Notes: generated by a model from the sequence alone, not told the origin. 64,000 bases of DNA from Trichosporon coremiiforme (GCA_039545355.1 BCJJ01000007.1:124001-188000); one strand, 5' to 3'. Counted from the stretch's first letter, positions 20,871-31,870 are shown. Numbers and translations are program-made.

Positions 20871-21677
20871 ATGTTGATAACCCTCTACGCGCTGTTCGCG
20901 ACCTCTGTCGCCGCCAACCCGCTTCTGCTCCTTCGCCAAAGTCAGGGCAAAGTCGGTTTCCTCGTGAGCCATCCTCCCATTACCGCTTCGACCAACTGAC
21001 GATCCCAGGAACCCAAGCCTCGCGGCTACGACTCCGCCACGGCGACCGAGGGCCCCTGCGGCGGCATCTCCTTCTCAGGAAAGGAGCACCAATACTGGGG
21101 CATGCTCGCCGACTTCTACATGCAGGTCGAGAACGACGTCAGCGACGTGCGGCTCTCTTGGTCCAAGCATCCCGACATGAGTGGCGCGCACCTGTTCCAG
21201 ACCCTCGAAAAGGCGACGGCGGGAAGTATCTGTCTCGACGACCCGATCAACTTTGCCGACGTTGGCGTACAGCGTGGCGAGGAGGTTACGGTGCAGCTGC
21301 AGTATCATGACGACGTCACGAAGCAGATCATGTACTCCTGCGTTGACCTGCATCTTACCTCCGATCACGCGTATGACGCGCCCTCGCATCTGGAGTGCCG
21401 TAACTCGAGCTTCATCCGCGTTGATGAGAACACGAGCACGAACACCGAGGTCGCGAAGAGCAAACAGAAGGTCTCGCCCGTCGGAGCTGGATTCATCGGC
21501 GCGGCCGTCACACTGGTCGTGTGCGGACTGGTGCTGCTGGGTCTCAAGTTCGGAGGCTGCGTCTTCTTCTCTCGCGCTAGCTACAACCTCCACCAGCGCA
21601 GGCGGGCGAGCAACCCTTTCGATGACGATATCTCCCTGAACAACTCGGTGTCAAAACAGCCCATGGGGCAGGCATAA
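20871..21677 (+). CDS. Copper-acquisition factor BIM1-like (X325) membrane protein
   Basis: Exons 20871-20963 and 21009-21677 (45-nt intron), 253 aa. Signal peptide MLITLYALFATSVAA, then an extracellular domain with EPKPRGYDSATATEGPCGG, the P-x-PRG-x-D...PCGG start of the X325/BIM1-like family. This LPMO-related fold in Cryptococcus Bim1 binds copper at the cell surface. Later pieces (GSICLDDPINFADVGV, QLQYHDDV, YSCVDLHL) fit the same domain. A transmembrane helix (VGAGFIGAAVTLVVCGLVLL) and a short basic cytosolic tail (HQRRRASNPFDDD) follow, instead of a GPI tail. In classical members the mature chain begins with the copper-binding His; none is evident right after the predicted cleavage site here, so copper binding is doubtful. 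Confidence 0.72.
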
Positions 21678-21829
21678 AGAAGTACCTGTAGTGAGTAGAG
21701 GCAACGTCGATGTAAGCAACATATGCAGCCCCTGCCGGTCGTAGCGATGTCCGGAAATTGTTGATGCAACGTGATATCCTTGTCTTCTAGTGTTCTACGT
21801 CTGAGTTGCGAGTGCCGCTTGGACAATGC

Positions 21830-22690
21830 TTAGGCACCCTCGGAAAAGGTGAAGTCAGTTCCCTCATCGACATGCTTGTACGGCGCAAGGGCGTCAAAGA
21901 GCTTGCCGAACGTGCCGTTGTGCCACGAGCGGAGCAGCTCCCACTCCTCCTTCGGCAGGATGACAGAGAGGCACTGGAGCCACCCGTCCACAATGAAGTC
22001 GGCATAGCAGGGCTTGTCGGTGAGGAACAGTCCAGGCGTCTGCTGATACAACTTCGCAAGACCAGCGGTAGCCTTCTCGAAAGCCTGGAGGGTGTTCTGG
22101 CGAACTTCCCCCTTCATCTCAAACTGCTCCCAGCTCGTGATACCCGCGACGCTGGCGCGGCGGACGAACTCGGCATGCGTCTGCTCTGCTGTCTCGGGGT
22201 CGAAGGGGAAGTTGAGCGTGCCGAGACCTACGTAGGGCGTGAAAGTCGCGTCGACGTTCATGTTGAAAGCCGCATACTGCGGGTGCGGGGCACCGCTGCA
22301 GTCCGTCAGCGGGACGAGGATCGGGATGTCCTTCTCGAGCTTGTAGTCGATCTGGATATCGGGGAAGAGCTCTCCGCCAGACTGAGGGTACTGCTTGTCG
22401 AGGTAGACGGCGATGTCGTACGAGTCGCCAACGAGCTTTCCTGTCGCGGGGTCCTCGATGATCGGCAGAGTATAGAAATCGGTGCCATCCAAGAACTGGC
22501 GGCATGCGGGGACCTTAAGACCCTGGCGCACCTTGGTGATGGAGGGAAGGGGGACCCAGACGGTGTCGTAAGGCGTCTTCTTGAAGTTGAGCGCGAGACG
22601 GGTCTTCCACGGGTTCGGCGAGCAGACGGTCTTGTTGCGAGGCGGCGCCATCGCGATGTCGTAGAACACGATGTCGTTCGGAGAGGACAT
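21830..22690 (-). CDS. Glutathione S-transferase-like protein
   Basis: Single exon, 286 aa. Thioredoxin-like N-terminus: NDIVFYDIAMAP, SPNPWKTRLALNFKKTPYDT, then the cis-Pro block FYTLPIIEDPATGK and GDSYDIAVYLDKQYP, the GSH-binding part of fungal GSTs of the beta-etherase/UstS-like type. The all-helical C-terminal domain ends with LFLTDKPCYADFIVDGWLQC. A Met 19 codons upstream is in frame, but the aligned family start is MSSPNDIVFYD. Likely cytosolic detoxification or secondary metabolism enzyme; substrate unknown. It is intron-free, unlike most neighbours. Confidence 0.8.
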   Translation of the reverse strand: MSSPNDIVFYDIAMAPPRNKTVCSPNPWKTRLALNFKKTPYDTVWVPLPSITKVRQGLKVPACRQFLDGTDFYTLPIIEDPATGKLVGDSYDIAVYLDKQYPQSGGELFPDIQIDYKLEKDIPILVPLTDCSGAPHPQYAAFNMNVDATFTPYVGLGTLNFPFDPETAEQTHAEFVRRASVAGITSWEQFEMKGEVRQNTLQAFEKATAGLAKLYQQTPGLFLTDKPCYADFIVDGWLQCLSVILPKEEWELLRSWHNGTFGKLFDALAPYKHVDEGTDFTFSEGA

Positions 22691-22947
22691 GGTGGTGGGT
22701 GTGTTGGTAGGGGTATCAGAAAGGTAAGAGCGCAGGGTGAACAGCAAGGACGTCTCGTCCTCAAGTGTTGGAGCGGGCGAGTTTCTTTTGGAGAGAGGAG
22801 ATGCAATTCAAAAGTCAAAGTCAAAGACGATGCTCAAGCGATGGGCGGTGCGGAAGGCGTCGCGAGTCAGGCTATGACGACACGGACAGCTTCGGAACCG
22901 AGCGCCCGTCCCCGTGGGGAAGCGCACGTCCCTGATCGGCGAACCCT

Positions 22948-25790
22948 CTAAATTAACTGCCCTTCGACGACCTCTTCGTCTGCTTCATCGTCCACTTCAT
23001 CCTGTCGTCCGTCACCTTCGTCACCTTCGTCGCAACCTTCGCCCACTTCCTCCCCGCATTCGTCCATCTGCTTCGTCAGGAGCTCAATCACTCCCTTCGC
23101 TTTCTCCACGGTGCTCCGCGCCCTTTCAAAGCCCATGCTAAACTGTCGAGGCAGGAGCTAACCTAGTTCGAGCGAGGTCACTCCTCTGATGTCAGTTTAG
23201 CTCACCATGCTCCCCGCACCCAATGCGACAACAGGAGCCGGTATCCATTCGCAGGGCGCAACTTTCCTGGTCATGCGGGGAGCTGTGTGTGGTTAGCGCG
23301 ATTAGATCAGTATAACCTACGGAAAAAGGTCATAAAGACTGGAGTTAGCTCTTGAGGGTCAGGCTAGCTTTCCTGCATGCGCCTCGGCTGGTGTCAGCTG
23401 TTGGAGGTCAAACCGCGTACCCACCACATAGGCCGATGCTGAGTTTGTTTTGCCCTGCAGGGAGCTACAGGATACTTCCTTTGCAGCTCACGAGGTGGCC
23501 GAAACTGCGTGCCCTGGAGTCAGCTAGGATCCACGATGCATTAGCTGACGCCGAGTAGTGGCAGTACGCGATCTGCTGTCAGCTCCAGCTACTCGCGAAA
23601 GACAGCTTACAGAGTCTGGCCACTGTCACAGCTGGATTCGACTGGACGATAAAGGACAAGCTAACAGGAGTGGAAGGCCGAGGGATATCCTGATATCAGC
23701 TTTACGGCCTGGCTTCCAGTAGCTCACGCAAGTTCCAAAAGACGAGGCTGTCGTCAGCTCGAAGGCGGGATGATGTCAGCTCACCAGCTCACCAGTCGAC
23801 CACGAGTGTCTGACTTTGCTGTTAGCTCTCTAGCACTTTTCTAGCTCACTGGGCAGGTGACGCGGTCTGGGGTGAGCTCCTGGCGATTCTTGTAGACTCA
23901 ACGCTGATGGAAGCGACGGCTGTTAGCTTCAGTAGTACTGGTGACGGTCAGCTCACAGCGCTGTAAGCAGAACTGCAATTGCTGACTGCGCCCCGGGTGC
24001 TGGAGTCAGCTACAATGTCAGGGTTGAGCCAGCTTACTGCGTATACACGTAACAGACCAACCGATCTGCCGTCAGCTGACACCTCGCGATACGAAGCTTA
24101 CACGCGAGCTGAGTCTTTGAGAATTAAGCTGTCGATAGCTGCTGCCGTTTGCCAACTTACCTGCCTATTAACGGCCGTCTCAGACTCGCTTCATGACAGC
24201 ACACGACAGAGCGATGCGGCAAGTGGAAAGCGAGGGATGGGGTTGCACCAGCTATGCCCCCTACTGTCATCGCTCACATCGCCGAATCACAAAGATGCTA
24301 GGTCCGCTGCGGTCAGCCCTGTCGTCACGAAGTAAAGGCGCCGCACAGGGAACTCTGAGATCAGCTGTGTCTAAAGCAAGAGGATTGGCAGCTCGCGGCT
24401 ACCTACGCACTCCGGGGTCAGCTCGCGGATCGACCTTGCAGAGCTTACCTAAGAGCTCTGGGGAGGGAGGGGGGGGGGGGGGCTCTAATGTCAGCTCTTG
24501 GAACGTCTTCAGAGTTTACCCGAAAGCTGCGGCTGACTCTCTGCTGTCAGCTACTCGACTCCCTACAATAGCTCACAGAGCTTCCACGGTCTGCAGTTAG
24601 CTTTGGACGAGCTTTCGGAGCTTAAGGTGAGATCGAGGTGGACGCTACCGTCAGCTGCAGACAAGTGGTCGATACAGTAGCTTCACCAAGTCACACTGCG
24701 ACTCCATTCTGAACTTAGCTCTACATGTAGAGTCTGAATAGTTTACGAGTTTGGTCAGTAGCACAGTCTGGCGTCAGCTATTCATAGACGCCCAGGAAGC
24801 TTACGAGCAGCCTGTGAACCGCGGTCTGGAGTCAGCTATCGCGGCAATCCAAACAGCTTACAATGCTAGTGAAACGAGATGTAAACGGCCTCAATGTGTC
24901 GTCAGCTCGACGTCAAAGCTTGGGCAGCTCACGCTTTTCCCAGCATGATCTGGAGTCGGCTCTATCGGTAGCGGATGAGATAGCCTGCAGAAGAAGGCAA
25001 GGGTACTGTTGTCAGCTACAACATCCACAGGAACCCAGCTCAGCACGCCGATGTTGATGCCATCTGGGGTCAGCTTCGGTCAAGCATTCACAGCATTACC
25101 CCACACAATGATGGGTCGAGGCGGTCTGTCATAAGCTCGACTGAAGCCACGCGTAGCTAACCATCACGCCATCGCGGGCTGCTGTCAGCTCTGAGCATGG
25201 ACTTCTGGGCAGCTCACAAGTAGATACCTGCTCGACTCTTCTTGTCCTGCTCATCAGCTTTTGGGGGTCGTCGCAGCTCGTACTGATTGCGCAAGCCTGG
25301 GGTAAGCTGTTATATCAAGGAAGGTCAGCTTACATGCCTACGTGCAAGAGCTGAGGTCAGCTACTCCAGCTCTACGTAGCTCACCCCAGCACTTGTGGCC
25401 TATCGTCAGCTTCATGCATTGGAGCCTCAAAGCTCATGATGCTCAGATCTGTGGACAATGAGACCTGGGTTCAGCTCCATACGACGTGCTGCAACTCACA
25501 TTGACTGCAAAATCGGACTGATATCAGCCAAAACAACGTAGAGGGAAGCTCTCACGCCGACGTGTATCTGCGGTCAGCTTTAATCGGCACCTCTAAGCTT
25601 TACGTCTCCGTGCTGGCTGGAGTCAGCTCGCACCTCATACGGAGCATACTCATTGCCTGCGATCAGCTGGATGCATCGTCGTAGCGCACGCGGCTATCAG
25701 CTGAGGTGCCTGCTTTTGAAGCTCACAGGTCAGATCTCCGTTTAGCTTACAGTTGACGCCTTACAAGCTCGCTTCAGGCGCATTGCAAAA
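22948..25790 (-). other. Micro-intron array: about 40 mini-introns with 4-45 nt exons
   Basis: Across 2.6 kb the minus strand shows a regular alternation, about 57 bp per unit, of intron-like segments of mostly 33-43 nt. Each has a donor GTNAGCT or close variant, a branch region AGCTGAC/AGCTAAC, and CAG/TAG 3-8 nt later. They are separated by exons of typically 12-29 nt. I count about 40 with GT...AG and four whose first base pair is altered (near 25430, 24985, 24625, 23365). The last two candidate introns are 23186-23205 (20 nt) and 23138-23162 (25 nt). Removing them joins upstream sequence in frame to the terminal exon (22948-23137), which encodes GFERARSTVEKAKGVIELLT and an acidic end. Spliced exons stay open in two frames over long stretches, so the coding frame is unresolved, and a G14 run at 24469-24482 may hide a length error. 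It could be protein-coding or a noncoding spliced RNA. It is not a simple tandem repeat, because exons and intron interiors are unrelated. Confidence 0.6.
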
Positions 25791-26041
25791 GAACAGGATG
25801 GAGGCGGTGAGTGGTGAGGATAGCAGAACGGCAGAGGGCTGTGAGAATGCCGAGCCGCCGAGGGAAACGAGAATAAAGAAGTGTGAGAATGGAGAAGTGT
25901 GAGAAAGGAAGAGCAGTCAGTGTGATGACGAAGGAGCGTCAGTCGTGTCAATCGTGTCAGTGACCTTTGCGCCATCGAAACGTTGCGCCCGTCGCGCCAG
26001 ACCTCGTCTAGTCACATGATACATCCCACACACCTACGCAC

Positions 26042-27485
26042 TTACGCCCACTTGCTCGCGGCCAGCTTGCCCTCGAGCTTGCGCTCCTTCTTCTTCGGCG
26101 GCGAGGGCTCGCGCGGGGGCGTGTCCTCGGCCCGCTTACGGCGGGGCGGGGTGTCCTCCCTCTCCTCCCTCCTGGGCGGGGTGTCGTCCCTCTTCCGGCG
26201 GGGCGGGGTCGAGTCCTGACGTCCGCGAGGGGGCGTATCGTCGCGCTTGCGGGGAGGGGTGGAGTCATCGCGTTTGCGACGAGGAGGGGTGTCGTCGTCC
26301 CGCTTCCGACGGGGAGGAGTCGAGTCATCCCTCTTCCGGCGGGGCGGGGTGGAGTCGTCGCGACGGCGCGAGCGGGGCGGGGTGGAGTCATCCCGACGAG
26401 AAGCACGAGGCGGCGAGTCATCACGGCGAGAGGAGCGAGGGGGAGTGTCGTCGCGACGGCTGCGGGGAGGGGTGTCCTCCCGCTCACGTCTCCGGCGGGG
26501 CGGGGGCGAGTCATCACGTCTCCTCGGCGGAGAGTCGTCGCGACGCCTGCGAGGAGACTCATCGCGGCGGCGGTGACCCGGGTCACGGTCGTCTCGGCGC
26601 GAGTAGCCGCTATCCCGCTCACGCTCGCGGTCTCGCGCGTACCCGGTGTCCCTCTCGCGTCGTCCGAAGCCGCTGTCTCGCTCACGTCCGCTGTAGCCAG
26701 TGTCGCGCTCACGTCCGCCGTAGCCGCTGTCCCGCTGACGCTGGCCCCAGCCGCCATCGCGCTGGCCGAATCCTCCGTCTCTGCGTCCGTAGCCGCTATC
26801 GCGGTCACGGCCGTAGCCTCCCCGGTCTCCCCGATCTCCACCGCGGCGGTCACGGTCGAATCCGCCTCGTCCACCACGACGATCGCGGTCATCCTGCACA
26901 TCAGCTTCGGATTCGAAATCTCGTCAGCTTACCCTTCGGTCATACCCTCCTTGAGCATCCATCATCTCCCTGCGCTGACGCATCATGTCGTCCATGCTGC
27001 CCTGGGGCGTGTTGCGCGCTTGCTCCTCGAGTTCGCGCTTCTTCGCCTCAATGAACTCGGCGGGAACGCCGCCGACAGTCTCCTGAGCGCTGAGGAGGAG
27101 ACGGTAGAGCTCGGAGGTGAAGGAAGCGGCGCCGTACTTGTCCATGAATCCGACGAGGTTGACCTGGATCTTGCGCGGGTCGGGGAACTGGCTGTCAGCT
27201 TTCGGTGGCAAGCGTCTCAGCTCCGTGTGGGTACGGAGGACTTACGGGTTTGCTCTTGTCCTCGAGCATGGAGTAGACATACTCGATGACGACGTCGTCT
27301 TCAAACTTCATGAGCTCCGTGATCTTCTTCGCGATCCAGGGGCGGAGCACGCCAATGTTGACCTTGCGCAGGTCGACCTTGCGGTCGAAGTGCTCGGGGA
27401 AGGTCAAGGACTTGATCGCGAGCGCCTCCTTGTCCTTGAAGCGGCGGTCTTGGTTGAGGTCGGTACCTCGGAGAGCGTCGGCCAT
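26042..27485 (-). CDS. PWI-domain SR protein, SRRM1/SRm160-like splicing coactivator
   Basis: Exons 27485-27246, 27187-26933 and 26893-26042, about 448 aa. Residues about 20-130 form the PWI domain: FPEHFDRKVDLRKVNIGVLR, then PWIAKKITELMKFEDDVVIE (the PWI motif itself) and DPRKIQVNLVGFMDKYGA. This nucleic-acid-binding fold characterises SRm160 in exon-junction and splicing complexes. The rest is low-complexity: first RD/GGYGRDRD-type repeats, then some 20 units of RRDDS/T-TPPR, a phospho-acceptor SP/TP-RS tail, ending KKERKLEGKLAASKWA. Introns are 58 and 39 nt; the second has GTAAGCT at its donor and AGCTGAT near its end. Directly upstream, on the same strand, of the micro-intron unit. Long open frames on the opposite strand are artefacts of the repeats. 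Confidence 0.9.
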
Positions 27486-27886
27486 GGTTGCTAGCTCTCT
27501 TTCGGTTGTGGTAGCGATGACGAGAGTGAGGATGCAGAAGACGATGAAGTCGACGCCGCGTCCGGCGAACCTGGCGGAGGCGTCGGTGGACGCGAAAGCT
27601 GGGCGGATTGTTTTCAATGACGTCCCTTGATAGGCTCCTCACCACGTGGCTGCAGGCAAGCGGCATCACCTGGCGCCTAGCGGACATTGCATCGGCTCTC
27701 AGGCCGGCGAATTCCGTTGAGCGCTCCTACGGTTGACCGTTTCGCCGTCACTCCACCCCCGCCGCCCCAGAAGCAACCGCGTGACCTGAAGCTGACCTGA
27801 GCAACCCGAGCAACCAACGTCGTCACAGAAGACATCGAGCTCACCACCGAATCTTGTCTCTCCACTACCTCTCAACACCGCACACC

Positions 27887-28794
27887 ATGTTCGCCTCCGC
27901 CGTCCGCGCCCGCAACCCCCTCATCAAGTTCCTCGGAAAGAGGTCATGGCCCACTTGTAAGTCGTCCTGCAACATGACGACACGAACATCGCAACGGAGG
28001 AAGAAGAACATGACCAAGGAGCCGCGGAGCTCATTTCCGAAATCACCGCCGACGCCGTCGACATTATCATAACAACGCAGGAAGCACACAGGAGCGGATA
28101 AAAGAAGCACGCGGCAATGCCCGAAGAACGCAGTGTACGGGAAGCATGCACGGGACGGTGACTATCCACCAGTGGCGTTTGTTGTTGGTCAAAGATTTTG
28201 ATCTTGCTGTGCTACATGACGTCGGCGACACCGTACTCTTCTTCGCAATGCCTGCCGTTCTTGTCTCCCTCCTGCTCGCCGCTTCCTCAGCGTGTGTTAT
28301 GGTCCTCGCTCCACCGGTGTGCGACTTCAAGTCATGTTACGGTTTACCCGTGCCTTGCTCCCACGACTCATGACACCTTCCTCCGGCGCCGTCTTATCCG
28401 TCGCCTTCCCCCAGTTATTACGTCCGGAGTCAACTAACCCCAGCCGCGGCCAAGCCCGCCGTCCACCCTCTGGCGCCGAAGGAGATCCAGGCCTCGTTTG
28501 ACGACTTCCTGAAGAAGTTCTCCTCCGCCGCTGGCGCCTCTGTCTCGTCCGGACCCATCGCCGGCGCCATCCCCCTGTACAAGGAGTCGTCAAAACCGTC
28601 CGACTTCGAGGACTGGGAGGCCCCGTCGTACCTCTGGCAGCAACGCGAGTTCTCGGACGCCGAGATTGACGCCATCATGGTGAGTAACCGGAGTGACGGG
28701 GTCTCCTGCTATAGGAAACAGCTATGTCGTTTGGAGGGGCATGCAAGCTGACAGACAGTCCGGAGGCGCGACCTACATCACCGACGGTGCTTAG
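27887..28794 (+). CDS. KGD4: 2-oxoglutarate dehydrogenase subunit Kgd4 (Ymr31/MRPS36 family)
   Basis: Small mitochondrial adaptor that links E3 to the 2-oxoglutarate dehydrogenase core. Exons 27887-27956, 28444-28679 and 28759-28794 give 113 aa. N-terminus MFASAVRARNPLIKFLGKRS with the family IKFLGKR motif, then VHPLAPKEI, and a C-terminus EIDAIMSGGATYITDGA holding the conserved EIxxIxSGGA that is completed only by splicing the last, 36-nt exon. The first intron is 487 nt, about ten times the local norm, and the second is 79 nt. I found no convincing snoRNA boxes or open frame in the long intron. Divergent from SRRM1-like gene, with about 400 bp between start codons. Confidence 0.85.
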
Positions 28795-28979
28795 ATTTGT
28801 GTGTTACGATTATAGATGCAGCCTTTGTTCGAATCAAGTGGTGAATGGTTGCATCGCGGTCTGCGGTCTGCGGTCTGCTTGCTACATACTGTCCGGAACC
28901 CGTTCATTTTGTCTATCTAGGCGGTCTGGGCCTCACACGTACTCTGCTGCTCGTCGGCTCGCTCGCTGCGCTCGCAAGC

Positions 28980-30534
28980 CTAGTCGCGCTTGGAGTACTT
29001 GTGAACGCACTCGAGGAACCACCCCATGTCCTCCGGCTTGACGTTGGGCGTAATGCCATGGCCGAGGTTGGCGATCCAGCCGCCGCTGTTCTGGTGGAAA
29101 CGCTTGCACACGCGCTCGACCTCCTTCTCAATGCCCTCCTTGCCGCCGTACAGAATGGCCGGATCAAAGTTGCCCTGGAGGTTCATGCCGGGCAGGGCCT
29201 TCTTGGCCTCGACGGGGTCGAGGCCCTGGTCGAGGCCGATCACGTTGTACCCGATGCTCTCGGGCTTGAGGAGCGCGAGGCTCTGGGGCGAGTGCACGTT
29301 GCGCGGGAACAGGATCATGGGCACAGTCGGGTGGCCGAGGTGCGTCAGGACGTAGTTGACCTTGCGGCTGATGTGGACGAGAGGGGGAAGAGCGAACGTC
29401 TCGAACTGGTACGGGGTGAGCTCGCCCGCCCACGAGTCGAAGACCTGGAGCATAGAGGCTCCGGCGAGAACCTGGCCGACGAGGAGGTCCGCACACACGT
29501 CGGCGATCTTGTGAAGGAGAGCCTTGGCCTCCTCGGGCCACTTGTAGAGCCACGACTTGGAGTGCTCGAACGTCTTCGAACCACCGCCCTCGCACATGTA
29601 CGCCATCAGCGTCCAGGGCGCACCGCAAAATCCGATGAGGGGGACACGGCCGGCGAGACCCTTCCGCGTCATCGTGACAGCGTCAAAAACGTAGCCAAGC
29701 TCCTTCTGGACGTCAACCTGACATTAGCTATCATTGTCCAGCAATCGCATAGCCCCATTTGTCCGCACGCAGCATATGACAGACGCAGTCAAACTGAGTC
29801 TGGGACGGAGCACTTCAGCTCGCTCAGCCTAGCGCCAGAGCATGCTTACTCACCTCATCCGGCAGCCTGGCCAGGTCGGCCGGGCTCCTCAGCGGCGCGG
29901 GGAGAACGGGGCCCTTGGACGGCTCCATGATGACCTCCATGCCGAGCGCCTGGGGAACGACGAGGATGTCGCAGAAGATGATCGACGCGTCCAGGTTCGG
30001 GTACCGGTCGATCGGCTGGAGAGTGAGCTTGCTCGCAAGCTCGGGCTTGCGGCAGCACTCGAAGAAGGAGTGGTGCTTGCGGACCTCAAGGAATTCTGAT
30101 GTCAGCTTGAGCAACTAGAGCCGAAAGTTTCTGAGTAGGGGGGAAAGAGAGGGGGAAGACCCTTCCCTGCGTCTGACAGAGAGAGTGTGCCACTGCACTG
30201 GGAGTCCGCATTCGGAGGGCTCCGGCCGTCGTTAGCTAGCACTTTTCCTCTTGATGCTCGAGTAATAAGCTAGTTTCGCAAAGCCAGCCAAGTGAACTCA
30301 GTGCAGATCACCATGAACTGTGCAGCTCTCTTCTCTGCTCCCAAACCTAGCAGCCAGATGTCACTCACCAGGGAGGTATCGTCCGGCCTGACGCATGACC
30401 CACACCGGGGCGCGAGGGGTCTCCTCGCCGCGGGCGGCGCGGAGCGCGAGGTCGTTCTTGATGTGCGGGAGCTCCTTCTGGAGTTCACGCCACGAGTCGT
30501 TCAGCTTGAGCTCCGGGATCTTGTACGTCGCCAT
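28980..30534 (-). CDS. HEM12: Uroporphyrinogen decarboxylase (haem biosynthesis)
   Basis: Converts uroporphyrinogen III to coproporphyrinogen III in the cytosol. Exons 30534-30369, 30095-29854 and 29717-28980, 381 aa. Signature 1 is [16 protein letters not shown], with the Glu codon formed across the first intron. [15 protein letters not shown] supplies the catalytic Asp region, and signature 2 is [19 protein letters not shown]. Also [12 protein letters not shown] and the C-terminal [15 protein letters not shown]. Introns are 273 and 136 nt, longer than the window norm. Convergent with KGD4, with 185 bp between stop codons. Confidence 0.95.
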
Positions 30535-31137
30535 GGTGTCGGAGCTGTGGAAGAATGGATGGTTGACAGAAGGCAGACGGTTCGAAAAAGGAGGCGTCCG
30601 GAAAATGACCTCCAGGACTCGGGTGGGTGACTCCTGTCCTGTCGCGGTGGAGGTCGCGGGTAAAGCCTTAGGGTTCCCGGAGCGGGCAGGGAGCAGGGCG
30701 GATCTGACGTCTGGGCCCATAACGTCACTGCATCTGGTGCGAGGAGTTGCGACGCTGACGAGTATAATGCAGTGGCACTCCTGGTGTCGCACGTCTGGAC
30801 TATATAAGGCCTGCATGTGGACGAAGGGGTGTCTGTGTAACTCTGACCACGACTGGAAGCCTTGCTCCGTCTTCGGACAACAGACATTTGACTCGCCCAA
30901 CTGTTGGATGGCTTCTCCGCATCTTCGACCTCAACAGACTAGAGCAGATGGTGTCCCCGAAGGTGACCTTTGTCGATGTCCGCTCTGGGGCTGAGATCCT
31001 GGAGCTCGTCGACGGCCACCTCGAGCGGTTCGCCGCTCGGGAATGCAATGGTAGTCCGCTCGTACGACCGGGCAGCTCTGATAAAATGAACTGCATGAAT
31101 CTAACACTTGCTAAACTTCCTACGCACAACGCTTCGC
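30535..31137. promoter_or_regulatory. HEM12 upstream region with palindromic TATATA
   Basis: About 600 bp between HEM12 and MMS2, both on the minus strand. A TATATA core at 30801-30807 is palindromic and could serve either strand; it lies about 270 bp before the HEM12 start. No other gene recognised. Confidence 0.35.
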
Positions 31138-31870
31138 CTAAGCGCCGCGCTGCTTCGCAACCGCGACAATGTCAAGGGGCGGGTACTCGGATCCCTCAGG
31201 AGGCTGAGGCGTCTTGCGGTTGCCCGGCGACGCCATCTCGCGACGGAGCTCGACGAGGATCGTCTCGAGGCTGTTCTCGCGGCGCCAGTTGCCGAGCGAG
31301 CGGACCTGTGCAAGGTTCACCTGTCCTTGTCAGCTGGGGTACGAAGGCGGTAGCTCACGAGACCGTTCTGGTCGACACAGGGGAGGCTGATGCGGCTCTC
31401 AAAACGGACGATGGGCGGGACATCTGCATGTCAGCTCGCAGGCCAATGTTATGACAGCTAGGGAATACCTACCAGGGTACTTGTCGCCGCAGTAGATGCT
31501 CAGAGAGAAGATACGGTTCTCGAACGCAGAGTGGGGAGGACCCAGGATCGTGCCGTTCCACTGGTACATCGCGAGGTCATCGCCGTCCTGTCTGTTAGCT
31601 CAAACGTTGTAACAAGGCAGCTGAAAACGCTCAACAGGCCAAGCAGGTTCCGAGAAGCGGCCAGTTCCTCCTTTCGACCAAGCTCCCGCGGCCAGCCTGT
31701 CATCTGCGCCGCATCGAGTCGCGCCGTCACTCACCTTGAGACCATACGAGCACGAACCGTCACCGAGACCCTTCTCTCCCTTCTCGAGCTCCTCGAGGAG
31801 ACGGAAACTCCTCGGGACTGCGTCATGTTAGCTCAATGAGCCTTCACTCTCCTAGCTTACTCTTAGCCAT
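31138..31870 (-). CDS. MMS2: Ubiquitin-conjugating enzyme variant Mms2
   Basis: Catalytically inactive UEV that pairs with Ubc13 to make K63-linked chains in error-free post-replication repair. Exons 31870-31861, 31817-31735, 31587-31473, 31423-31359 and 31320-31138, 151 aa. Begins [20 protein letters not shown], then [50 protein letters not shown], and ends with [20 protein letters not shown]. No active-site Cys where E2s have HPN...C, as expected of a UEV. The first coding exon is only 10 nt (ATGGCTAAGA). Introns are 43, 147, 49 and 38 nt, several with GTAAGCT/GTGAGCT donors. Confidence 0.95.

Noticed and set aside
23390..25760. Regular GTCAGCT...AGCTTAC repeats spaced about 57 bp, reminiscent of a CRISPR array or satellite
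   Set aside because: Only short splice-like motifs recur; no conserved repeat of CRISPR length, the host is a fungus, and minus-strand reading gives complete intron signals.
23390..25760. Plus-strand introns in the same region
   Set aside because: GTCAGCT is a poor donor and the plus-strand ends lack AG in the right place; the motif is the reverse complement of minus-strand branch and donor sites.
26247..27289. Long plus-strand open frames opposite the SRRM1-like gene
   Set aside because: Shadow frames of the repetitive RS/TPPR coding sequence; the minus strand has a PWI domain and consistent splicing.
30888..31454. Plus-strand frame between HEM12 and MMS2 downstream of TATATAAGG
   Set aside because: Runs into the antisense of MMS2 exons and introns and shows no recognisable protein.
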